Origin: Apteryx mantelli
Taxonomy: Eukaryota; Chordata; Aves; Apterygiformes; Apterygidae
Reading direction: 5' to 3'
Assembly (NCBI RefSeq): GCF_036417845.1
Contig: NC_089978.1
Span: 163,305,962 to 163,369,961 of the forward strand
DNA: 64,000 nucleotides
The first letter of the stretch is position 1; the number at the start of each line of letters is the position of its first letter. The notes below the pieces were generated by a model, which did no database searches, was not told the DNA's origin, and saw only the letters and a list, made by a program, of their open reading frames with translations. This document shows positions 12,055-26,300 of the stretch, piece after piece. The translations under genes and the position numbers were made by a program.

Positions 12055-13625
12055 ATTTAAAAGCAAAAATCCCTCCCTGCACCAACAGTGTGTGGAAAAT
12101 ATGAATCAGGTGTGCCTCAACCACTTCCTGCAGGCATCAAGCTATACGTGCAGTAGCAGGCATTGGCTCTCTATGGGGAAACAACAGCAAAATTTTAAGT
12201 GTTTGTAAAAAACAGACTATTTTGTGAAGCTGGGTAGAATCTAAAATATAAGGCTTTTTAATTTGACCCCAGCATCTCCAGCCCTTATAGCATAAAAGTT
12301 TTAAAATGATAGAAGAACGCTTTTGGACTACTTCCAATGTGAAGTTTCTCTTTTTCAGGGCAGTTGAAAGTGAGCTGTCCCTCATTATGGCTGAGTCCCA
12401 AATCATATTTAAAATTAAATCCTCAGGTGTGCAGGAGGGTTTTTCTCCCCATTCGTCTTTACCATGTATTCCCCAACTGTGCCAGTGCAAGGCAGTCTGT
12501 CTTTTACAGAGCTTTTCTCAGTTCAATGTTTTGTTTTCTCAGTAAGTTAGTGGATGAAGCAGAAGGTTCTCAGACTATCATGTAAGTTCTTATCTGAAAC
12601 CTCAGACCAGAGAATACGTGTTTTGACAATATATGACTAATCCCAGAGATCTTGGAATTGGGAAGAAGCCTGGGAGGGAGGCAGTCTAATTCAATTTGTG
12701 ATTCTGGTCCCTTACTAAAGCATCTGCTGTTGGGAGTGGCACAAAATAACTGGCTCTTTCCAGCCCTTTACAACTGAGAGCATTGTGGTAAAGGGGTAGA
12801 TCTCTAAGGAACAGAAGGGAATCAGCTCTAACTTTGTCATCTGTACAATGGAAAACTCTTGAAGAGTTTAAAAACACACACAACCCTAGTGTATTGTATT
12901 TTTATTTAAAATTTGTACACTTTGTATAATCTGTATCTTGTGGTATTTGGTACTAGAGGGAAAACTTTGGCGAGATTTAGCAGTTTTTATATTTTTGTTA
13001 TTTCCTTGCCATTTGGTCCAGATTACATTACAATTATATAAAGAAACTTTTTTGTACCGTACTTACAATACAATTTTTTTAACATTTGCAGTGTTGTCAT
13101 TCATTTCTAGTGTTTACTGTGTTTTCTTGTAACAGGTGTTACTACTAGTATTTAGTGTTTCTCAGCAAAACACCTTTAATTTTAAATTCCTTAATCTCAG
13201 TTGTTTTTAAAGCAAGCTATTCTATTCCTAATAGCACAGTTCACCTGAAATACTACTCAGAAAATACTGACAATTTGGAGACCTTCCTGAAGTGAAAGAT
13301 ATCATCTAGCATTGCAAATACTTGAGCATTGGGGCATTTTTCTTCCCTGCTCTCTCAATCCAGTTCATGTTTGTGGCATTAAGGTGAAACAGTACAGGGG
13401 ACGCAAGATCGAGGTAGTAAAAAGAACTACAGGCATGGCAAAGTTAGATCATAATTTCTGCTAGTTCTTAACATGTCCCCATTTCCAGGGTCTGAAAGAC
13501 GCATTGACCAATTACACCCTCAGCTGGTGTGATGTCCGAAGACACGAGGCTGTTGCAGAATGTGATACTTTACTAGCCAACTTGTATTCCTTGTAAGAGT
13601 ACGTTTCAACAGAAGTTTATGGAAG

Positions 13626-13631
13626 AATAAA
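13626..13631 (+). terminator. HMGXB4: Probable HMGXB4 poly(A) signal
   Basis: Canonical AATAAA about 2.9 kb after the stop codon and about 0.4 kb before the next gene's CpG island. Cleavage would be expected some 15-30 bases downstream. Confidence 0.55.
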
Positions 13632-14309
13632 AAGTCTATAACCACATCCTTTCACACATTTCACCACAGTTCTAGGTAATGTTTATTCTATATAGATATG
13701 GAAGTGCATTTGAGGAAACTGTTCTAGTGTTTCAGTAAGAAATCAGTAGCAAAAAGGTACATCAGTAGCAACACCTCCCAGTCTTGGTGCCACAGTGTAA
13801 ATAGCTGTGCTACTAAAGGCTGGATAATACCCAATGCAATAGGGAAGATGTGTGCAGGGAAATTAAACTTGTTGGTAGCTGGGCTCTTCAAAGCTGTTGC
13901 TGCAAACACCTGCCTTGTCTACTAAAAGAGCATTCGAAACCTCCCTGCGGGGAGGACACACGGTGGACCTCAGTCCCACCGGTGAACAACAGCCAGCCCC
14001 AGCTGCTCAAAGCAGTCAGGTTAGAAAGGCCTGAAACCAGGAAGGACACACGGTTTCCTATAGCCGCTCGTGAAAGCGGCGGTTGAGGCCGTCCCTGGCT
14101 CCGGGCCCCTCCGCGCGGAGGGCGGCCGGGGCCGGAGCGCTCTGGTGACTCCGTCCCCGGCGGGCTGGCGGGCTACCGGCCACCCTTCCCCAGCGCCGGC
14201 CCCGCCCCCGCCGGCGGGGCGGTGGCCGTTAAGCGCCGGCCGCCGGGGCGCTTTCGTCACAGCGTGGCTGGGGCGCGGAGGCACGCCCCGGCCTGGCGCG
14301 CGCGCGGGC

Positions 14310-14319
14310 GTCACGTGAG
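14310..14319 (+). promoter_or_regulatory. TCACGTGA E-box (MITF/TFEB-type, CLEAR-like)
   Basis: GTCACGTGAG, about 50 bases before the TOM1 ATG. The TCACGTGA core is that preferred by MITF/TFE factors, which drive lysosome and autophagy genes, and is also bound by USF. TOM1 is an endosome-lysosome adaptor, so control by TFEB/TFE3 is plausible but not shown. Confidence 0.5.
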
Positions 14320-14344
14320 CGGCGCCGGCGGAGTCAGCTGATCG

Positions 14345-14360
14345 CGGCGGCGGCGGCGGC
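14345..14360 (+). repeat. (CGG)n in the TOM1 5' UTR
   Basis: Five CGG units immediately upstream of the start codon context GCTGCGATGG. Short, in an untranslated position. Confidence 0.85.
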
Positions 14361-14364
14361 TGCG

Positions 14365-17300
14365 ATGGACTTTCTCCTAGGAAACCCCTTCAGCTCCCCC
14401 GTGGGGCAGCGCATCGGTGAGGCCCCCCGCGACCGCGCGCCCCGCCCCCCGCGCCGCTCCCCTGCCCTCCCCCGCGCCCCTGAGGTGGGCTCGCCCGCTG
14501 GCTGGACCCCCTTCCTCCAGGAAGCGGCGGCGAGAGCCCCGAGGGGGCGCGGCCGGCCCCGCCTCCACGGCGGGCCTGAAAGGGCTCCAGCCTATGAGGG
14601 GAGCGTTCCTTTTTGACGGGCAGGCGCTATCCACCAATGGAGAGCAGCCAGACCTGGACGGCTCCGTCGGCCAGCCAATCCGTGTGCGAGGGGGTCTTGA
14701 CCTGGCGAGGCAAAGTTTTCTTATTTAAAGGGACCGAAGCAGCGGTGGTCCGAGCCACGCCCCTTCGCGGAGCCGAGGCCTGTAATTGGCTCGGGGCCAT
14801 TCCCGCTGACACCTGCATGAGGGCCCCGTGGGGGGAGCGGGCACCTACAGGGGGAGACACGTGGGGATCACTGATTGGCTGGGACTCAGGTGCAGCTTCC
14901 TAGGCGGGAAGGGCTGGGGATTCTCCATGAGGAGAGGGGCCTCCCGGGGGTCATGACAGAGCCTGGAGGGCCCCACTGGGAGGCGGGTCAGGCCTGCTCC
15001 AGGCTCTTCGGGGCTTTTCCCAGGGGGCTCGGTGTTTCCTCCGCTCTGAAGGAGGAGTGTGCCTGGTGCTGCAGGGATTGCAGCCCACTGCTGAACCTCC
15101 CAGCCTTGAGGTCTGCAGTGAGCAGGGCTCCCCATAGGGCCCCACTGCAGCTTCATGGGGAGGAAAGCACTCTTCCCTGCACTGCTGGGTTTCTGGTAGG
15201 GCTGAATATCAGCATGGGAAATGAAATCAATGGCAGGATTATGGCATCTACTCAGTGGCCTTTCAGGCCAATGGACAGCTAAGTCTTTTTTAGACCCTGT
15301 GCTCAGGTCAACTAGATGAACACAGGGGAAGAAAGTAATCAAAAAAGGTGGTGCAAAGAGATGTTGCAATTAGAAAGAACAAGAGCAGCAACAATTCTCC
15401 TAAAGTCTCAAAACAGATATACAGTTCTTAAAATACTTAAAATAAAGATTCTTTTCTTCCCCTGTTGTTTATGTTACATATAACAAATAACTTGCAACAT
15501 GTATTCACATTGCCTAAAGGATTAGCTAAATTGTTCAAGGGTACATGTTAGTACAAAATAAAACAAAATAGATGTTTTTTGTAGCATCTTGTCTTAAGTG
15601 CCTTCTGGTTCTGCTTGAAGTAATGCAGTTGATGTTACATGTTTAATCTCTCCAGCATGTGTGATAGAGAATGGCCATTTCTAATTTTATACACTTCTTC
15701 ACTCTTGCTTTTTATCACTAGTGCCAGCCTGTGTTCTTCACTTTGAAAATCTGATTCCTAATTCAGTAGTTTTCAAAGTGCTTGTGTGTGGGGACTACAC
15801 ATGTAGTGTACTGACTGTGTCATGGATGACACAGTAGACAGTGCCATGTATGGGGCAGGAGGGGAGCAAGCAGTAATAGTAGTAGGAGTAGGTAATGCTT
15901 TTATAAGTCCTGCTCATTTTGGAGGCTCTTGCTGCCCGAAGCAGTGTCCAGAAAATATGGATAGGGCATTGCGATGTGGCACACTTTAGAGTGTTGAACA
16001 ACATAGGTGAGATGCCCTACAGCAAGGCAGGGGAAGGATCACTTTGGTCAAAGATATCAGGGAAGTTTCTAAGTAACAAGAAGTTCCAGGTGATCTTTGA
16101 TGTCCCCCCAGGCAGCTGTCACATGTTGCATCATGCTTTCCAGGAAGAGCATGCTCCTGTCCTTTTCAGAATGAATGTTCTTAGATTCCCTAAGTGAATG
16201 TTTTGGATATGATTTTTGCATTTGGGCTGAGGCAAAATGAAGTAATCTTTAGATGTTACAGGTTACTTCTTGCCCTCCAGATGTTTTGATGAGTATAGTA
16301 GCCGGATTGTAAGTGATTTCCCCCTGGGCTTTTCTTCTGTTAAAGGGGTTTCCAAGTAACAAACCAACAGCGAAGAAGAGGAAATAAGTATTTCAAAAGT
16401 GTTGTCAGACAGGAATTTAGAGTCTTTAATACCAGAAGTGTGATAGTAGAGAGATCTTAATGGTTGGGGTTACAGGAGTCCAAAGGGGTGAAGGACTTGC
16501 AATGTCTGAGAAAGGAACTGAAGTGTGGAGGACTTAAAAGGGTTGGTGGTTGTAAATATGAATGTTTTTCTCCTTTTGATCATTGCCTAACAACATCCTG
16601 GGGACATAAATAAATGCCGTCTTTATTATTTAATTTGAGAAGCAAATGTGACTTACCTTAAGTTGCTTGGTAGGTCAGTGTCAGCTGCTTATAGAACCCT
16701 GATCACCAAACCTGCATAGTGCTGCTGCTTTGGGCTGTCTACAAAAGGCTTATACTGCATCATTGTAAATTACTTCAGCAGAGTCGTGTATGCCTGATAC
16801 AGCTTATAAAGTCTAAAACAGCTTCAGGTGAAGGCAGTGGAATGAAAAAATCTTTTGTGCCACACTGCAGTGATGTTCTCAAATTGCTTAATTAATGTTA
16901 ATCTAGAAGTCTCCTTTATTTTGCTGACATGGAAACTGGTGCTCAGATAAACTCAGTGATTTGTCTCAGAATGAGTTGGTTGCAAACTGCAGAGGAGTAG
17001 GTTTTCCAGCTTCTTACTCCCAATCCTGGAATTTGTTCACAAAAGTTCCTTCTGTTCTGTTTCTGGCTCATGATATTTCTTCCTAAGTAAGAGAAATAGA
17101 GATGACTGTTTTGGTTTTTTTTAATACAATACTTTTGACTAGTGGAGAACTTTCCAAAGGGTGCTGAAGCATCATAGTCTGGACTCTCCACACAAAACGG
17201 TAATCCCCTTGGCCTCTACCTAGGAGCTCTGAGAAACCTCAAAATGGAAAATCCAACTTCAAGGAGGCACTCTAGTAGTAACAAGGCAACTGTAGAGTGT

Positions 17301-20300
17301 GAAAATGGAGAAGACACCACGAATGCTCTCTTTCTTGAAACCTGGAGTTTGGAATAGCTTGTAATTATAGTAATACTGAAGGAACAGAGATTGGTCATTC
17401 CAGTGAGTGAGGGCAGGTAAGGGAGAAAACTAAAGATGTAGTAGAGAGATGAAGAAGAGTTGGGAGGGAGGGATGGAGAAGTTGAGACTGGGAAGAGGGA
17501 CCTGGCAAGAGCAGATTGCCTCTGCTTATTAGTGAGGGAGAGGAGTAAATAAAACACAATCCATCAGAAAAATCACCATGGCCATTTAGATCCCACCTTG
17601 CAGGTGTCCCTGCACTCTTCTGTGAGTTGAATCTTGGGATCTTGGGAATTGGTGGGAAGCAGATATCAGCTGTTGTTAATAACACACTGGTCCCTGCAAG
17701 CTAATGCTTCACAAATAAGCATTGCCTTGTCTTCTGTGCCCTCTGTATCTGGAAGAAAGGGCAAAGAAAGCTCTCTGAAGAGTTTTGATCCCTGAGAGTC
17801 TGAGTTGATTCACAGAAAGGGAACAAGAGGAGAAATTCAGAGACTCAAATACCCACAGTCTTGTATCAGTTCAAGTCTGTGTCCGTCATCATACTTGAAT
17901 GAGGTTTGGAGGCATATTTCTAGAAAGAGAGTTGTCCCCCTCCATCTTTGAAGGAGAAATACAGCAAGGTTGAATGATGGAGTCCTTCCTGAGTTTGTAC
18001 TGGAGTTTCCTTGTGGGAGGAGAAAGCATGACGCTTAGCAAGGAGACTTTGTACAGGATGATGATTTTGGTCAGGGACATTATGAATTGTAGGGAGGCTA
18101 GGGGAAAGGATTCTTGTGTTGCTTTCTGCTGGACTTACACTGTCACGTCCAATGAAATGCTGATGCCCTCAAACTGCTGTTCAAATAAGCGGGAAAGTGT
18201 TTGATGCTTTGGTGAGGAATTTAAAACTAGTGAGACTGAGTACTGTAGGAAATGCTGGCTAAGGGCCTTACTCAGAGGAGGAGTGTGTAGTTTCTGGTGA
18301 ACTACAGGAGAGCATTTCACCTGTGAAGAGTTCCTGAAAGTTGCCTGATTGGTTGTGGATGCTTCAGATCTCTGAGCGGAAACAAAGGGGTTGGAGCCTG
18401 CTTGCTATCTTCTGTCCATAACTCCTGTATTTCTCTGAACTATTGACTGTATTGACAGTTTGCTGCTGCAGGAATGGGTGGATTTCAAGTCCAACAACAG
18501 GCTCTCCCCTGCCACAAGGGAAAAGACAATAAACCTGAAAAGAAACAAAGAAAAATCATTGAGTCAAATTTGGTCTTGGCACAAAGGAACATACAGTTCC
18601 ATTGTATTACTGATGCCATGTTCAGAATTATTCCTTATCTTAAGACTCCAGACAGTTTTGATAACTTAGTTACAGTAAGCAGGATTGCATCAAATGCCAG
18701 GAAGGAAAAAGTTAAATGATGCAAGTTGGGCCCATATCACAGTTCTCGGAGGTTCTGGGCTGATCTGAGCAAATTGTGAGGCAGCACACTGGAATCAGAC
18801 AAACCCCAATGCTGTCACGCCCAAGAAGCTGGACTGGCTGCCAAAATAATGTGGCTTTGAAGTGGCCGCATGAAGGACACTTGCATTCTGGATGTTCAGC
18901 AGCCAGTTGGTTTCAGGCTTTGAAGAAGATGGCATTTATACACTCGCTGATAGCCCCCGCGTGGAATTTTCTGCTGCAGGTCGGGATCAGCTCCTTGGCA
19001 CACAGTAGTAGAAACTCCCCAATAAGTCCTGCCAGGTAAAGTGCTGGGCAGGCAGCTGTGCTCTGCCTCCCGCGTGTGCTGTTTTTAGGAACTTGTTGCT
19101 GTTCCCAGCCATCGTGGGCTCAGATTTCATGAGAGGCAGACAGCTCATGTACTAATTACAGCTCATGAAACAGGGCCAGCCATCTTGATCCTTCATGTGA
19201 CTAATGAACACACTTTGTTTCCCTTCCTTCTGCAGGCTGGGTAAAGCTGAGGATTTTCAGAGAAAACTCCAACATATCTGATTAAGTTTGGACAGTCCCT
19301 TAGTGCTTGGAAGCCAGGAGGATTAAAAGGGCATTAGTTCCAGCTGTCCCAAGGCTAATCTGTACTGGGTAGATTCAACTGCTTTGTCCTTGGAAATGTT
19401 TCATGGTCACATTCCTATTTTCCATATGCCCTAATTCTGGTCGTCCTGATTTTTATTTGTTGAGTGCATGTTGCATTTATGGCAGATTTGCTGCTTTTCT
19501 GCAGCTTTTCATTGACCAGTGTCAGAGAGGAGGTGATAGCAGCAGGATCTTTGTTTCCTTGTAAGGTTATTGCTGGGGCTGTATGTGTCACTTGTGAGGA
19601 ATCCTCATTTTCCTATAAGTGATCAGCCAGGTGAAAGAGTGTGCACAGTTTGCATTCCTTTCTGAAAAGCAAACTGGCTCCTCAACCTTGGTAGGGCTGA
19701 TGCACTTGGAGGAGGAAAAGAGTGAGGGGAGGAACAGGTTACAGAGCGACACCAAGTATGGGGAAGCAAGAGATGGGTGTTTGCAGACTTTGTTCACATT
19801 TATGTATGGTGAAAATGAGGTTGAAGAGGGTTTGGAGAGACTTTTGAATGACAAAGACTTCATGGTTAGAAACAATTTTCATTTCATTCTCCAGTTTCTT
19901 CTGTAGCTCAGAGTTTCCCAGCTTTTGCATCTGTTCCCAAGCTGCAGGCTTTTTGGCTTTTTTTTTTTTTTTTTTTTCCTTTCCATGTTCAGTGTGTTTC
20001 TTCAGTGGTGAGATGGGTGGATGCAGATGAGAGGAATTTTCCCTTTTAGTAGGGCAAACCCCTTTGTGACTGATTTGTGTCATCATTGCCAGTGTTAACA
20101 AGCAGTGCAGGGAAACTTCTAGCTAGACTGGGGTTTAAACTAAGGAGTGTACTGAGCAGGAATTGCTCCTCAGCATTCTAGGGGAGAGCACAAGTGAAAT
20201 GTACCTTTGTGACCGTATGTACCAAATGCATCAGACCAACCTGATCAACCTGGCAAGGCTGGGTGTGTGGCATCCCAGAACAGAAGAGAACCTAGAGCTT

Positions 20301-23300
20301 TGCTACTGTACCAAGTCCTGACCCCAAAGGAGCCCTCATGGAAAACATTTTCTCTAGATGTATTACCACAGCTTCACCCATTCATTTGCATACGACCCAC
20401 GCACCAGGCATGCTCCCCTGTAACCCACTGCCCTAGATATTCTCTACCACATCACCCAATCTAATGCTATCTCATATGTCTCAGTGAGGAAGCTTAGATC
20501 TGCAGAGACTAGAATTCCTATTTAAAATTAATTGCTGAAGTGAAAAAACATCATCTGACCCAAGAAGCCTTCAGGGTATTACAACAGGGCAGAAGTAGTA
20601 ACCAGACATTCAAATATGTGGAAAAGCATCAGGAATGCTCTGCTACTCTCCTTCCCTTGTTTGCCCTCCACTCTCCTTCCCTTGTTTGCCCTCTTCCATC
20701 TAATTGTAGCAGCCACAATGTAATCAGTGTAATCACAGTGTAATCATTATATTTTGTAGTCAGCAGAAAAGGTGGTGGCTGGATTATGATAAGATTAGTT
20801 TAGGTAGCTTCACGTTGTGATATGTGTGATGTGTGTAATTTGTGGGAGGGACACGTGTAAGAGATGAAGGCAGTGTGGCTGTATTGCACAGTGCTGTGAA
20901 TAGCTCTCTGCCTGCTGCTTGAAAACAGCACATCCCTAAACATGATGGATATGTTTACCCAGGCAGGAGTTAAAAATCTTTTTTCCCATGTTATGGCCCC
21001 TATCCCAATACCACTGCATGAATGGGCATTTCCTTTTGTTCCACAAACAGATCATTAGCTGTTGGGTCAAAAATAGGAAAAGACAGCTCTGCAGAGGAGG
21101 GTGTCTGCAAAGGGGCAGAGGGCCCACAACATCAAGAGCTGGTTCCAGATTTTGCAGGGAGAGCAGTTTTGAAATGCAGATACTTAAGTACCTAACTCGG
21201 TCTGAACTCTCCTGAAGAGCACCTTGTAGGTGCTGAAATGGTCTGGCTAGTCTTACTTCTCTTGCCCGACTGCCAACTTGGGCATTTTAGAGGATGAGAA
21301 AGCTAGGAAAGAGGGTTCTTTCCTTCTCCTTGCCATCTGCTTTATCTCAGTGTGTCTCCATGGTCTGGAGAGTGCCTGCATCCTGCCTACCGTACTGGTC
21401 TTTCTCTTTCCTGGTGCTGTCCCTAAAGGCATCAGTCAGCCAGCCCAGCTGGGACTGAGACATGGCTGATTACAGGGTGGAGGCATGGGTGCTCTCAGTA
21501 ATAGCTGTTTGCTGCATGAGTCTCTGCCATGAATAACATCAAGGCCAATTCAGGAATTTCTAATTAAAGGGAACACAGTCCAAGCCAAAATGATATTGCT
21601 TGAACTTGAGCCTGCAGTCCACTTACGTCCATACTCCCCAGAGTTCAGGGGAGGAATGTAAATGTTCAACAACAGAAAGCTGTTGAACCAACTGTTTTGG
21701 TTGTTTGTTTGCTTGTTTGTTTTTGTAGGACCTATGTAAAAAGAAGGGGGTTGATTCTTTTGTTTCCTCAATTTGCTTCAAATCAAGAGTGATGCTATTG
21801 ACATTAGATCCAAGACAGTGAGAGCAGACCAGACATGGTTTCCTATGCTGGCCCTGCCGCGGCAAAGCAAACAAGCCCCCTTCCCTCCTGTTGTGGAGCT
21901 GAAGTTATGCGTTTTCTGCTGAGGTCCTTTCCCTTTTTGTGTAGGACACAAGAGAGCCTGCGGTGTGCGTTTGTAGTGTGCCTGCTGCAGGGAAAGCTGA
22001 GCACATACCCCCTCCTCATCCCAGCCAGCCACATGCTTTGCGGTAGAGACACCTAGTGGGCTGCACTTTGTGGCCCGATCATCGCAGCCTGATTCATGGC
22101 AGTTATATTTTCTGGTGGAAGCCGTGGAGAACGACACTAGGTTCTGGGGTGTTGTGACAGCTCATGACAGCTGAACAGCAAACTGTGAGCAAGCTCTTAG
22201 CCTTGTCCTGCCTTGGTTTCTTTTTTCCAGAGAGAGCTACAGATGGGTCCCTGCGGAGCGAAGACTGGGCTCTCAACATGGAGATCTGTGATATCATTAA
22301 CGAGACTGAAGAAGGGTAAGGGACCTGACAAGAGCATACCTCCAGCAGTGGGTCTCAGTGCACACTCTGTAACACTACATCCCTAGACTTACGTGGTACC
22401 ATGCACTGGTGGAGGTGATAAGCCAGGTTGCCCCACAGTCCCTGAACTTTACTCTGCTGGGAAACCTAGAGACACACTAAAGCTCTCAGAGCATCTGTTA
22501 GATGCTTCCCTGTAATCTTCATGAGCACAGAGAGCCATTCAAACAGGCCTTTAGGGTCCCCAGAGAAACCTTGATTCAAGCCAATTTGCCTTCCATCTCC
22601 CAAAGGCATATTTGAAATTCTGTCACTTTGATTTATTCTTCCTTCATAGCCCTCTCTTTCTCTCCTCTGGGAATGTAAAAGTCTCCAGGTTGGTGACTGA
22701 GGAGAGAGGAAAATCTCAGGCTGCTAGTCAATTCTCTGACTGTGCAAATCCTGCTGGGATTCTGCTCTCAGGTGTTTTCATATACAGTCACTCAGACACG
22801 TGCAAAGTGAGTGGGAGAGCCCTTGCCCCCCTCTCCCTAAGGGAAGATGTTCAGAAATCTGTCATGTGTGTTAACTCTGGACTTGGGGATTTGCCAGTGA
22901 ATTCAGAGGGGACTGCTCCTTCTCACAGTGAAGGTGTCAAGAGCAGCATGTAAAAGGAAGGTGCTACATGGAATAAAAAACGTAGGTTTCACTCCTTTTG
23001 CTGTCCCACCTTGCAGTGAGGCTTATATAGGATTAGCAAGCAGCCTATCTCCAGCTTGACTGTTGTATGTACACCAAGCCAAACATCTACTTACAGAACA
23101 CCACTTTTCCCCTCTTGCTGTCCCCATGGTGCAAATATACCCATCTCTACCCACAGTTCTCAAGCTGTGGTCACTTGGTGTTTCAGTGCTGGGTCCCTGA
23201 TAACACAATTGCACCCCAGTCATGTCCCCCTCTCATTCTGGGCATGGAGAGAGCTCTCCCTTTCCCCTGCTAATGCCAGTCCATTGCAGCCATGCACTCC

Positions 23301-26300
23301 CACGAGTTGATGCGTTCCCTCCCTCCTCATGAGCTGAGTCTTTCAATCTCACTCTTACCCTCCAGCACTGTTGCTCTTCCAGCCCAGCCTCTGTTTCTGT
23401 GCTCTGACAGAGTACATTTCATTGTTGCCTTTCACAAGATTACAGTGGGCTGAGACCACAGTGCTTTTTCCCTCAGAGAATGACTGAGGAGGTCTTGCAA
23501 TGCTGCTGCTCTCTTGTCCACCTCCAAGATGGGCAAGATTTTGCCATTGCATCTTTCCTGCTTCTCCTTAGCCTCCTTTCTTACTGGAAAGTGTTGTCAA
23601 ACAACTGCTCTCTGAGCAGCACAAGAATTACTGTAGTTCTCTCTCTCCTTTCTGCTTCTAACTCATGCCACGCTTCTTTTCTCCTATTCCTTTGTCTCTC
23701 TGCTGTGGGATTTTGCTCTACCCCCAAGCAGTACATTTCTAGTGTTTCTTTTACTGTTTTCTGTCTCATCCTGTGCACCTTGGATTGTTGCTGACATCAG
23801 CACAAAGGCCTCAAATTTTGGCAACAGCACTCACTAGCAGGACCCCACTCCTCTTGCAGAGTCACTGTCAGGAGCTGCTCTAACAGTCATTGCTTCAAGC
23901 CATCCTGAAAACCTAGTGGGAGGTCACCTGCTGAGTATGAGGCTCTGGGTGCCAGTGGCCATTTTCTTTGCATCTCTAGAGGCAGGTCTCAACCTTCTGC
24001 TGATCTTTCTTCACCTGATTTCTCCTGCAGGCCCAAAGATGCCTTCAGAGCCATAAAGAAGAGGATTGTAGGGAATAAGAACTTTCATGAAGTTATGCTG
24101 GCTTTGACGGTGAGTGGTCATGGCTCTTTCTCAGCTCCACTATATCCTGCTGCAAAGCTGAGTCCTTGGCTGCAAAGGCACAGGTGTCTAAAGACAGCAA
24201 GGCTACCACGCACAATCAGAGAAGGCTGTAGCTAATGCTTCTTTGCCTTTGCAGGTCCTGGAGACATGTGTTAAAAACTGTGGCCATCGCTTCCATGTCC
24301 TTGTGGCCAGCCAGGACTTTGTAGAAGGTGTCCTGGTGAGAACAATCCTGCCGAAGAACAATCCTCCTGCCATCGTGCATGACAAGGTGCTGACCCTCAT
24401 CCAGGTGAGCCAATAAAAATGGGCCTGTGCACCAGCTCAGGGCACACTATGTCTTTAGGTGTTTATATAGCAGAGTATTTTAAATGATGATGGGCTACAC
24501 TGTCTCCTTCTCCCCAGTCCTGGGCAGATGCCTTCCGGAGCTCCCCAGACTTGACAGGTGTTGTCACTGTCTATGAAGACCTGAGGCGGAAAGGTCTGGA
24601 GTTCCCCATGACTGACCTGGACATGCTGTCACCCATCCACACACCACAGAGGGTATGGAGGCATCTCTGAGGAGAAAGGAGTTGGGCTGCTGCCATTCTG
24701 GAGCTATGAGGGGATTCCAGCAACTCCAGCTAGCAGTTACAGGGCTTTGGGGGAGTGAGGGGCTCTAGGACAGCTTCTTCGCAAGGTGGTCAAAGGGACT
24801 GCAGGTGTGGGTCAGGAGCTTTGGGGGGAGGTAAGGCAATGAAGCTAGAAGACCTACTGGAAGCAGATGAGGATTTGGCATCAACATTTCTCTCCTAATT
24901 GCACTACCTTGTCAGTTGTGAGTGTCTAACATCTCCCCCTCTCTGTCATGTTGTCTGTTTCCTCCCCTGTCTCTAGACTGTGTATAGCTCTGACTCACAG
25001 TCTGGACAGAACTCGCCTGCAGTCAACTCCCCTCAGCAGATAGAGTCCCTCCTCCATCCTGTCACCCTGCCCATGGGGACAGGCACTTCCAGCGATGTGC
25101 CCATCACACCCACACCAGAGCAGGTGAGTTGAACATGGGCCCTGTGGTGCTTCAGGCTGTCCCTACATTTGGGGGCTGTTTTACAAGTGCTGTTCTGGAA
25201 CTGCTGTCCTGGTCCTGCCCCAGCATCTTGGCTCAAGGAACTGCTCCTCCAAAAGCACCATCACTTTGAGGGCTCCCCAGAGCTCCATCACAGTCATGGT
25301 GATTAGCTGGGATACCATGAACCTGGAGTGATTACATTTTCTTAAGGCAGGGCTTCTTGCAGTGAGGGAGAGGGAGAATCCCCTGACTATAGGGAAGTGG
25401 GGAACGGAGAAACATGTTTTAAGGGAGGTCTTCGTAGTGCAGGGCAGCAAAAGCTTGCTCAGTAGATGCTTCCTTATTATATTTATCTTGCCTCACTGCT
25501 GATTTTATATAAATCAACCCCATCTGGCTCTGGGACTTACAAAGGCCAGGGCTTTCTCACTCATTTCCCCATCCTTTTTTTCTTCTTCATCATCCTGACT
25601 CCGTATGATACAGGTTCAGAACCAATGCTCCAGCCTTCAGTAGGTTGCATCCTCTTGCAGAAAATAGGCTAGATAACTGCTCTCAAGAGCCTGATTAGTA
25701 GCCTCTGAAACCAGAGGGAAAATGCTTCAACTGCACACATAGCCCAGACTCACCTTTTGAATGTTAATTCATTTTTTTCCCCTCTTACACTGCTTTGGGA
25801 ACAAGATGATTTGTGTGGCTGCCACACAGGAGCTGCTGGCTGGGGAGAGAGAGACTCGAATTATAACCACAGCCTATGCTGGCTGTTAAAAATCAAGGTT
25901 AGGCCTAATGGACAAAGGTCCCGGGTGAGGGCCTGGTATCTGCTACCAGCAAAGGAATTTGATGGTAATTTGATGGCCTTCCTTCTGCTGGGTGCTCCTG
26001 GGAGCCAAACGGAGCAGTGATAAATGAGTTCTCCAATGGCCTTTCCCTTTGGTTCTATGGATTCACACACATTGTGCACTGCCATTCAGAACTGTCTCAG
26101 CCATCTCCTCAGTCTTCCCAGGCTGAGCAGTGACTTCCATTCCCTTTTGTAGATTGGGAAACTGCGCAGTGAGCTGGAAGTGGTGAATGGAAACATGAAG
26201 GTGATGTCGGAGATGTTGACAGAGCTGGTGCCAGCCCAGGCAGAGACTTCCGACCTGGAACTGTTGCAAGTAAGGAACACGAAGCAGCTGCTGGTGGGGG

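Larger units (their letters stand above)
10729..13650 (+). other. HMGXB4: HMGXB4 3' UTR (end inferred)
   Basis: About 2.9 kb of AT-rich sequence follows the HMGXB4 TGA. AATAAA at 13626-13631 is the only canonical poly(A) signal I noticed, and the TOM1 CpG island starts some 400 bases later, so transcription probably ends near 13650. Open frames such as 11490-11924 (144 codons) lie inside it and show no family resemblance. Earlier variant signals could give shorter transcripts. Confidence 0.6.
14060..14905 (+). promoter_or_regulatory. TOM1: CpG island and promoter of TOM1
   Basis: Abrupt rise in G+C with dense CpG from about 14060, containing GC boxes (cccgcccccg near 14200), a CGG repeat and the TOM1 start codon. 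No TATA box is near the likely start site, as usual for a housekeeping gene. The upstream edge lies just after the HMGXB4 transcript end, so the two genes are closely packed in tandem. Confidence 0.85.

Noticed and set aside
14845..15369. 174-codon minus-strand frame in TOM1 intron 1
   Set aside because: GC-rich CpG-island shoulder, where chance frames are long; Pro/Ser/Leu-rich, no domain, no splice or start support.
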